Origin: Streptomyces albidochromogenes
GTDB lineage: Bacteria > Actinomycetota > Actinomycetes > Streptomycetales > Streptomycetaceae
Direction of reading: 5' to 3'
NCBI RefSeq assembly: GCF_005981925.1
Contig: NZ_VBVX01000028.1
Coordinates: forward strand, 1 to 36,858
DNA length: 36,858 nt
Made by a program: the position numbers and the translations under genes. Shown here piece by piece: positions 1 through 7,018 of the stretch (position 1 is its first letter; each line of letters begins with the position of its first letter). Below the pieces are notes generated by a model, which was not told the DNA's origin, searched no databases, and saw nothing but the letters and a program-made list of their open reading frames with translations.

Positions 1-2683
1 GCGCGGGAGCGGGGGCCGACGCGGGAGCGCCGGGGGCCTGCGCCGGGCGCTCGGTGAGCAGCGTGTCCCAGTCGGCCGGCTCCTCCTCGTCCTCCGGCGC
101 GAAGCCGTCCTCGAACTCCGGCTCCGCGGGCTCGTCGACGTCGGCCGGGGGCTCCGCCGCTGCCTCCGGGGCGTCGTCCGGCGCCGACGCCAGGCTCCGC
201 AGGTGCGCCATGACCGTCTCCGCCGTCCGGCGGCGGCGGGCCAGCGACGTCGGGTCCAGGGGCAGCGGCCAGGCCCGGTCCGCCGCCGACTCGCGCAGCG
301 ACGGGTTCTCCTCGCCCTCCGCCGGCTCGTCCGCCCACGCCTCGATCTCGCCGAATCCGGCCGCGCAGTGGTCGTACAGCGCCCGCAGGAAGCCGGAGGG
401 GCCGCGCGGCTTCTTCTGGGTCGGGCCCCACCAGTGGCCCGAGCCGAGCAGCAGCGAACGCGGACGCGTGAAGGTGACGTACCCGAGGCGCAGCTCCTCC
501 GTGTGCTGGTGGGCCTTCATCGCGTCCTTGAAGGACTTGAGGCCCTTCGCGTCCCAGTCGTCGACGTCGGGGAGCGTCTTCGCGTCGCCGCGCAGCGCGT
601 GCGGGAGGACCTTCGCCTGGGACGTCCACGCGTCGCGGGACTGCTCGCTCGGGAAGTGGCCCGTGACCAGGCCCGGCACCGCGACGACGTCCCACTCCAG
701 GCCCTTGGACTTGTGGGCGGTGAGGACCTTGACCGTGTTCTCGCCGCCGGGCAGGGCGTTGTCCAGGCCCTTCTCGTACTGGACGGCGGTCCGCAGGAAG
801 CCGAGGAAGGCCAGCAGGTTCGCCTCGCCGTCGAGCGCCGCGAACCCCGCCGCGGTGTCCAGGAAGTTGCTCAGCGTCTCGCGGCGGCGGGCGGCCAGGG
901 CGTGCGGGGACGCGGACAGTTCGACTTCGAGGCCTGTCGTGGCGAGCACCCGGTGCAGCACGTCCATGAGCGGGTCCGCGAGCGAGCGCCGCAGGTCGCG
1001 CAGCTCGGCCGCCAGGCGGGCGAAACGGACCCGGGCGTCGGCGGAGAAGGGCAGGCCGTCGTCCGGACCGCCGGACTCCAGGAACGTGTCGAGCGCGTCC
1101 GCGAGGGAGACGACCTCCGCCGGGTCCACCCCCTCGACCGCCTCCGCCAGCCTCCCGTCGGGGTCGGCGTCCGCGTCGGCGCCCGGCGTCCGGTGCACGA
1201 GCAGGCGCGCCCGGCGCCCGAGCAGCGCCAGGTCGCGCGGGCCGATGCGCCAGCGCGGGCCCGTGAGGAGGCGTACGAGTGAGGCGTTGGCGCCCGGGTC
1301 CTGGAGCACCTCGCAGACCGCGACGAGGTCCGCGACCTCCGGGAGGTGGAGCAGCCCGGAGAGTCCGACCACCTCGACCGGTACGTCGCGGGCCACGAGC
1401 GCGCCCTGGATCTGGGCGAAGTCGCCCGCCGTACGGCACAGGACGGCGATCTCGCCCGGCTCCTTTCCGGTACGGACGAGGTGGGCTATGGAGTCGGCCA
1501 GCCATGCGATCTCGTCCGCGTGGGTGGGGAGCAGCGCGCAGCGGACGATGCCGTCGCGCTCCGCGCCCGGGGCCGGGCGCAGGGCCTCCACGCCCGCGTG
1601 CATGGCGCGCAGGGGGACGGCGAGGCCGTTGGCGAGGTCGAGGAGGCGGCCGCCGCTGCGGCGGTTCTCGCTGAGCGAGAAGCGGGCGGCGGGGCTCCCG
1701 TCGGCGTGCGGGAAGTGCGCGGGGAAGTCGTCGAGGTTGGCCACGGACGCGCCGCGCCAGCCGTAGATCGCCTGGCAGGGGTCGCCGACCGCCGTCACGG
1801 CGTGCCCGGTGCCGCCGCCGAAGAGCCCCGAAAGGAGGAGGCGCTGGGCGACCGACGTGTCCTGGTACTCGTCGAGCAGGACCACCCGGAACTCGTCGCG
1901 CAGGATCCGGCCGGCTTCCTCGCTGGTGAGCGCGAGCTCGGCGGAGAGCGCGATCTGGTCACCGAAGTCGAGGAGGTCGCGGCTGCGCTTGGCCTCGCGG
2001 TAGCGGGCGGTGAGGTCGAGCAGTTCGAGACGGGCGGCGGCGGCCTCGGGGACCTTGCGCAGGTCGGCGTTGGAGAGCTTCACGGACGCGAGCGTGTCCA
2101 GCAGCTCGGCGTCGTACGCGGCGAGCCGGCCCGGCTTCACGAGGTGCTCGGCCAGCTCGGCGTCCAGCGCCAGCAAGTCGCTGACCAGGGCCGGAAACGA
2201 CTTCGTGAGCGCCGGGTACGGTCCGGGCGCTTCCCGCAGCACCCGCGCGGCGAGCTGGTAGCGGGTGGCGTCGGCGAGGAGGCGGGCGGTCGGTTCGAGG
2301 CCGATGCGCAGGCCGTGCTCGGCGAGGAGCTGCCCGGCGAAGGCGTGGTACGTCGAGATCCGGGGCTCGCCGGGAGGGTTGTCGGGGTCGATGACGTCGG
2401 GGTCGGTCACCCCGGCCCGGATCAGCGCCTTGCGCACCCGCTCGGCGAGTTCGCCCGCGGCCTTGTTGGTGAAGGTGAGCCCCAGCACCTGCTCGGGCGC
2501 GACCTGCCCCGTGCCGACGAGCCACACCACGCGCGCGGCCATGACCGTCGTCTTGCCCGAACCGGCTCCGGCCACGATGACCTGCGGAGCGGGCGGTGCG
2601 GTGACGCACGCCATCTGCTCCGGGGTGAACGGGATGCCGAGGAGCTCTTTGAGCTCCTCGGGGTCGGTGATTCGGGCTGACAC
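1..2683 (-). CDS. adnB: AdnB-like helicase-nuclease subunit (3' end outside window)
   Basis: UvrD/Rep (SF1A) helicase, taken as the second subunit of the AdnAB DNA-end resection machine that processes double-strand breaks in actinobacteria. About 894 codons are visible from a GTG at 2681-2683. Walker A (AGAGSGKT) lies near residues 38-45, the DEYQD motif near 270, GDPCQAIYGWRG near 300 and a motif VI-like FTRPR near 736. After the helicase core comes a Pro/Ala/Glu/Asp-rich acidic linker that runs to the window edge, so the C-terminal RecB-type nuclease expected from the family cannot be seen. The gene lies 68 bp downstream of the AdnA-like gene on the same strand. The adnA-adnB order and the family are the basis for the name. 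No Shine-Dalgarno sequence precedes the GTG, but TAGCCT sits 7 nt upstream, which suggests an additional leaderless transcript. Confidence 0.88.
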   Translation of the reverse strand, partial: MSARITDPEELKELLGIPFTPEQMACVTAPPAPQVIVAGAGSGKTTVMAARVVWLVGTGQVAPEQVLGLTFTNKAAGELAERVRKALIRAGVTDPDVIDPDNPPGEPRISTYHAFAGQLLAEHGLRIGLEPTARLLADATRYQLAARVLREAPGPYPALTKSFPALVSDLLALDAELAEHLVKPGRLAAYDAELLDTLASVKLSNADLRKVPEAAAARLELLDLTARYREAKRSRDLLDFGDQIALSAELALTSEEAGRILRDEFRVVLLDEYQDTSVAQRLLLSGLFGGGTGHAVTAVGDPCQAIYGWRGASVANLDDFPAHFPHADGSPAARFSLSENRRSGGRLLDLANGLAVPLRAMHAGVEALRPAPGAERDGIVRCALLPTHADEIAWLADSIAHLVRTGKEPGEIAVLCRTAGDFAQIQGALVARDVPVEVVGLSGLLHLPEVADLVAVCEVLQDPGANASLVRLLTGPRWRIGPRDLALLGRRARLLVHRTPGADADADPDGRLAEAVEGVDPAEVVSLADALDTFLESGGPDDGLPFSADARVRFARLAAELRDLRRSLADPLMDVLHRVLATTGLEVELSASPHALAARRRETLSNFLDTAAGFAALDGEANLLAFLGFLRTAVQYEKGLDNALPGGENTVKVLTAHKSKGLEWDVVAVPGLVTGHFPSEQSRDAWTSQAKVLPHALRGDAKTLPDVDDWDAKGLKSFKDAMKAHQHTEELRLGYVTFTRPRSLLLGSGHWWGPTQKKPRGPSGFLRALYDHCAAGFGEIEAWADEPAEGEENPSLRESAADRAWPLPLDPTSLARRRRTAETVMAHLRSLASAPDDAPEAAAEPPADVDEPAEPEFEDGFAPEDEEEPADWDTLLTERPAQAPGAPASAPAPA

Positions 2684-2690
2684 CCCAGAG

Positions 2691-2696
2691 AGGCTA
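2691..2696 (-). promoter_or_regulatory. Candidate -10 box of a leaderless adnB transcript
   Basis: Read on the minus strand, TAGCCT is followed by 7 nt and then the GTG start of the AdnB-like gene, with no Shine-Dalgarno sequence. TANNNT placed 6-7 nt before a start codon is the usual arrangement for leaderless actinobacterial mRNAs. No convincing -35 is visible. Confidence 0.4.
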
Positions 2697-2751
2697 GCCG
2701 CCCCCACTGACAACCACGGACCGCGAGCGGGGCGCTGCGCGGCCCTGGGCG

Positions 2752-5700
2752 CTACTCGACGACGTGGCGGCCCTCCGGCTGCGCGCTGCACGAGGCGCGG
2801 AACGCGCAGTGCGTGCAGTGCTGGCCGGTCGCCGGGCCGAAGCGTTCGTCGAGTACGCGCCCGGCGGCGGTGGCGAGGAGGTCGCCGACCCACTCCCCCG
2901 CGAGGGGTTCCTGGGCCTGGATCTTGGGGAGCGCGTCCCCGCCGTCCTTCTTGGCGGCCGCCTGGCGCAGCTGTACGAGTTCGGCTCCGCCCGGCTCGGG
3001 GCGCGTTCCCGCGAACGCCTCGTCGACGGCTCCTTCCCGTACGGCGAGCTGGTAGACCGCGAGCTGCGGGTGGCGGGCCACCTCGTCGCGTGTGGGGGCC
3101 GCCTTGCCGGTCTTGAAGTCGACGACGTACGCGCGTCCCTCGGCGTCCGTCTCGACGCGGTCCATGGACCCGCGGATGCGCACCTCGTACGCGCCGCCCG
3201 CTTCCAGCGTCACATCGAAGTCGTGCTCGGTGGCGACGGGTGTGCGGCCGCCGCGGTCCATGACGTGCCACTGGAGGAAGCGTTCGAGCGCCACGCGCGC
3301 GTGCTCCTTCTCCTGCTGCGACTTCCAGGGGGCGTCGAAGGCGAGGGCGTCCCAGACGGAGTCGAGGCGTTCCATGAGGACGGCGAGATCGGCGGGCGTA
3401 CGGCCGGACGCGACCTCGTCGGCCAGGACGTGCACGACGTTGCCGAAGCCCTGGGCGGCGGTCGCGGGAGCGTCCGCCTTCACTTCGCGTCCCAGGAACC
3501 ACTGGAGGGAGCAGGTGTTCGCGAGCTGGTCCAGTGCGCTTCCCGAGAGCGCGACGGGCTGGTCGCGGTCGCGCAGGGGAACGGTGCTGTGCGTCGGGTC
3601 GTACAGGCCCCACCAGCGGTACGGGTGCGCCGAGGGGACCAGCGGCTGGCCGTCCTCGTCCGCGAGCGCCGCCAGCCTGGCCAGCCGGCGGGCGGCGGCG
3701 TCGCGCAGGGCGGGCGTCGCGTCGGGGTCGACGGTGGTGGCGCGCAGTTCGGCCACCAGGGCCGCCACGGCGAGCGGGCGGCGGGGCCGGCCCGTGACGT
3801 CCTTCGGTTCGACGCCGAGTTCGGTGAGGAAGCGGGAAGGCTGGTCGCCGTCGTCGGCGGGGGCCTTGACGGCGGTGACGACGAGGCGGTCGCGGGCGCG
3901 GGTGGCGGCGACGTAGAAGAGGCGGCGTTCCTCGGCGAGGAGGGCGCCCGGAGTGAGGGGTTCCGCGAGGCCGTCGCGGCCGATCCGGTCCGCTTCGAGC
4001 AGGGAGCCCCGGCGGCGCAGGTCCGGCCACAGGCCCTCCTGTACGCCCGCCACGACGACCAGGCGCCACTCCAGCCCCTTCGACCGGTGGGCGGTCATCA
4101 GGCGTACGGCGTCGGGGCGTGCGGCGCGCTTGCCGAGGGTGTCGGCGGCGATGTCCTGGGCGTCGAGCTCCTCCAGGAAGTTGAGGGCGCCGCGGCCGCC
4201 GGAGCGTTCCTCGGCGCGGGCCGCCGTGTCGAAGAGCGCGCAGACGGCGTCGAGGTCGCGGTCGGCGTTGCGGCCGGCCGCGCCGCCGCGCAGGGCGGCG
4301 CGTTCGAGGCGTCCCGGCCAGGAGGTGCCGTTCCACAGCTCCCAGAGCGCCTCTTCGGCGGTGCCGCCGGCTTCCAGGAGGGTGCGGGCTTTGCGCAGGA
4401 GCGCGCCGAGGCGCTGGGCGCCGCGCGCGTACGCCGGGTCGTGTGCGGCCAGGCGCTCGGGTTCGGCGACGGCGCGCGCGAGCAGTTCGTCGGAGGGCGG
4501 CGGGAGCCGGTTCCCGGCGGCGCGCTCCTCGTCGCGCAGGGCGCGGCCGAGCCGGCGGAGGTCGGCGGTGTCCATCCCGGCGAGCGGCGAGGCGAGCAGC
4601 TCGGCGGCGACCTCGGTACTGAGCCAGGTGGTGACGGCCGGGGCACGGCTTGTCTGGGGATCGTCCCCGGAGCCGGGCTCGGTACCGGCCCCGGACTCGG
4701 CCTCGACGCGGGCCCCGGGCTCGGCCCGCCGGGCGCCGGGCTCCGCGGGGTCCGCGTCGTCGGTGGGGTGCTCCGGTGCCGTGAGCGCCGCCTCGGCCAC
4801 CGCCCGCAGGGCCGTCAGCAGCGGGGTCACGGCCGGCTCGTGGCGCAGGGCCAGGTCGTCGCCGTCGATCTCCAGCGGGACGCCCGCGGAGGTCAGGGCG
4901 CGTCGTACGGCGGGGATCGTACGACCGCCGGCCCGCACCAGGACCGCCATCTCGTTCCACGGCACGCCCTCCTCGAGGTGGGCGCGGCGCAGGATGTCCG
5001 CGATGTTGTCGAGCTCGGTGCCCGCCGTCGGGTACGTGTAGACCTCCGTGCGGCCCCCCTCGCGTACCGGGGCGAGGTCCCTGTGCGCCCGTACCTTCTC
5101 GGCCGGCAGGCGGGTCAGGGGCATCCTGCGGGTGAGCAGACGGGTGGCCGACAGGAGGTCGGCGCCGGAGCGGCGGGAGGTCGTCAGCACTTCCACCGGG
5201 GAAGGGTTTCCGTCCGTTCCCCGGAACGTGTCGGGGAAGTCGAGGATGCCGCCGACGTCCGCTCCCCGGAACGCGTAGATCGACTGGTCCGGATCGCCGA
5301 AAGCCACCAGGGTGCGGCCCGACCCGGCCAGTGCCCGCAGGAGGCGCACCTGCGCGGGGTCGGTGTCCTGGTACTCGTCCACGAAGACGGCGTCGTACCG
5401 GGCGCTGAGCCGGCCGGTCAGCTCCGCCTGCTCGGCGAGCAGCACCGCGCGGTGGACCAGCTCGGCGTAGTCGAGGACGCCCTGCATGTCGAGCACGTCG
5501 AGGTACTCGGCGAGGAAGGCCGCCGCCGCCTTCCAGTCGGGCCGTCCGGTGCGCGCCGCGAAGGCCCCCAGGGAGTCGGGGCCGAGCCCCAGCTCGCGGC
5601 TGCGTGCCAGGACCGCGCGGACCTCGTCGGCGAAGCCGCGCGTCGTGAGGCACGCCCGCAGTTCGTCCGGCCAGTGGAAGGGGGCGGTCCGGCCCTCCCG

Positions 5701-6225
5701 CTCCAGCTCGACGTGGCCCGCGAGCAGCTCGCGTACGGCGACGTCCTGCTCGGGGCCGGACAGCAGCCGCAGGGGCTCGCTGAACAGGTCGCTGTCCTGG
5801 TGCGCGCGGACCAGGGCGTAGCAGAACGAGTGGAAGGTGGTCGCCTGCGGCCCGTACGCGCCGCCGAGGCGAAGCGCCATCCGGTCGCGCAGTTCCACCG
5901 CCGCCTTGCGGCTGAACGTGAGCACCAGGACGCGCTCCGGGTCGGCTCCCTTGGCGACGCGCGCGGCGACCGCCTCCACCAGCGTCGTCGTCTTGCCGGT
6001 GCCCGGTCCGGCGAGCACCAGCAGCGGCCCGCCGGCATGGTCAACCACGGCGCGCTGTCGTGCGTCCAGAACAGGGGGGTCCACCGGGCCCGGCCGGGTA
6101 CGCACCAGTCGGTACGCGCCCGGAGTCCGCTGCCGCGCCTGGAGGTGCGGCGGATTCCAGGCGGAACCCGAGGTACCGGAGGCACCTGCGGTACCCGGGG
6201 TACCCGGGGGAAGGGAGGAGCTCAC
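2752..6225 (-). CDS. adnA: AdnA-like ATP-dependent helicase-nuclease
   Basis: 1157-aa SF1A helicase fused to a RecB-like PD-(D/E)XK nuclease, expected to pair with AdnB to unwind and cut DNA ends. Walker A (AGPGTGKT) is at residues 72-79, followed by VDEYQDTD, GDPDQSIYAFRG and the arginine-finger motif VAATRARDRL. The nuclease motif VDFKTGK has its Asp at about 1036. A cysteine in TCSLQWF about 240 residues before that group pairs with C1137, C1140 and C1146 near the C terminus, the pattern of an AddB-type Fe-S staple. The GTG start at 6223-6225 gives a Gly/Thr/Ser/Pro-rich N-terminal extension of about 45 residues and has only a poor ribosome site. An in-frame GTG at about residue 41 is an alternative start. 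It probably leads an operon with adnB, 68 bp downstream. Confidence 0.9.
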   Translation of the reverse strand: MSSSLPPGTPGTAGASGTSGSAWNPPHLQARQRTPGAYRLVRTRPGPVDPPVLDARQRAVVDHAGGPLLVLAGPGTGKTTTLVEAVAARVAKGADPERVLVLTFSRKAAVELRDRMALRLGGAYGPQATTFHSFCYALVRAHQDSDLFSEPLRLLSGPEQDVAVRELLAGHVELEREGRTAPFHWPDELRACLTTRGFADEVRAVLARSRELGLGPDSLGAFAARTGRPDWKAAAAFLAEYLDVLDMQGVLDYAELVHRAVLLAEQAELTGRLSARYDAVFVDEYQDTDPAQVRLLRALAGSGRTLVAFGDPDQSIYAFRGADVGGILDFPDTFRGTDGNPSPVEVLTTSRRSGADLLSATRLLTRRMPLTRLPAEKVRAHRDLAPVREGGRTEVYTYPTAGTELDNIADILRRAHLEEGVPWNEMAVLVRAGGRTIPAVRRALTSAGVPLEIDGDDLALRHEPAVTPLLTALRAVAEAALTAPEHPTDDADPAEPGARRAEPGARVEAESGAGTEPGSGDDPQTSRAPAVTTWLSTEVAAELLASPLAGMDTADLRRLGRALRDEERAAGNRLPPPSDELLARAVAEPERLAAHDPAYARGAQRLGALLRKARTLLEAGGTAEEALWELWNGTSWPGRLERAALRGGAAGRNADRDLDAVCALFDTAARAEERSGGRGALNFLEELDAQDIAADTLGKRAARPDAVRLMTAHRSKGLEWRLVVVAGVQEGLWPDLRRRGSLLEADRIGRDGLAEPLTPGALLAEERRLFYVAATRARDRLVVTAVKAPADDGDQPSRFLTELGVEPKDVTGRPRRPLAVAALVAELRATTVDPDATPALRDAAARRLARLAALADEDGQPLVPSAHPYRWWGLYDPTHSTVPLRDRDQPVALSGSALDQLANTCSLQWFLGREVKADAPATAAQGFGNVVHVLADEVASGRTPADLAVLMERLDSVWDALAFDAPWKSQQEKEHARVALERFLQWHVMDRGGRTPVATEHDFDVTLEAGGAYEVRIRGSMDRVETDAEGRAYVVDFKTGKAAPTRDEVARHPQLAVYQLAVREGAVDEAFAGTRPEPGGAELVQLRQAAAKKDGGDALPKIQAQEPLAGEWVGDLLATAAGRVLDERFGPATGQHCTHCAFRASCSAQPEGRHVVE

Positions 6226-6455
6226 GTGGATCGCCGGTCCTGGTGGGTGTACGGGGTGAGGTGCCGCCTGGCGCGGGGCGCGGTGCCCGCGGGACGGACG
6301 GTGGGCGTGTGCCGCGCTGCGACGACGCTACGCCAGTCGGCGCCCGGGACGCAGCGAGTCCGCCTGCCCTCCCGCCCCGCGCCTCTTCCGGCGGCCCGCC
6401 CGGCACCCTGTCCGGTACCGGATTCACCCGTTGCGGCTCCGGATGCAGGAAGCTG

Positions 6456-6842
6456 TCAGGTGTGAGTCGTGTGAGCTTGTGCACTTCCGCCGGAGCCGAC
6501 CGTTCCGCCGTCCCACCGCGCCCGCTTCATGTCCAGCCGCGGTACGTGGGTACCGGACTGCCGGGAGGCCGTCCGCAGCGGCGTTCCCTCCGCGCGGTAG
6601 TGCCCGAGGGCGCGCGGTTCGTGCCCGGGCAGCAGTACGCCGTCGGAACGCACCACCCGCCACCAGGGCGCGGCGCCGCCGTAGAGCGCCATGACCCGCC
6701 CCACCTGGCGCGGGCCGCCCTCCTCCAGCCACTCGGCGACGTCCCCGTACGTCATCACACGGCCGGGTGGAATCATCTCGGCGACCTCCAGCACGCGTTC
6801 GGCGTACTCGGGGAGTCCGGGGGCCTGGGGCTCGTCGCTCAT
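6456..6842 (-). CDS. Alkyltransferase-like protein (ATL, MGMT-fold, no active cysteine)
   Basis: 128-aa protein with the C-terminal fold of O6-alkylguanine-DNA alkyltransferase: IPPGRVMTYGDVAEW, then VGRVMALYGG, then PWWRVVRSDG. The acceptor cysteine of the PCHR motif is replaced by Trp, the hallmark of ATL proteins. These bind O6-alkylguanine and flip it out to flag it for nucleotide excision repair instead of removing the alkyl group. I chose the ATG at 6840-6842 because AGGA lies 8 nt upstream. Earlier in-frame starts at 6851 and 6887 are less well placed. The C-terminal 35 residues or so are low-complexity. It sits upstream of adnA on the same strand, so all three form a DNA-damage block, although the gap of about 230 bp argues for a separate adnA promoter. 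Confidence 0.85.
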   Translation of the reverse strand: MSDEPQAPGLPEYAERVLEVAEMIPPGRVMTYGDVAEWLEEGGPRQVGRVMALYGGAAPWWRVVRSDGVLLPGHEPRALGHYRAEGTPLRTASRQSGTHVPRLDMKRARWDGGTVGSGGSAQAHTTHT

Positions 6843-7018
6843 CCGGTCCATCCTGCACCACGGCACCGACAGCCGACGCTGCTCCATGGGGCGTACTCAA
6901 ACCACCGCACGCCCCCGCAATGCACCCTGATGCCCCCCTCTGTCATCCGGTCATGCCACCATCATCCGGGCGGTGACAGGTGATACGAGATCAAGAAGAA
7001 GCGACGAAGGAGCAGGGC

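Noticed and set aside
2764..6465. Long open frame opposite adnA (over 1200 codons)
   Set aside because: It mirrors the codon pattern of adnA, has no recognisable domain and is rich in Gly/Arg/Val/Glu, typical of antisense frames in GC-rich coding DNA.
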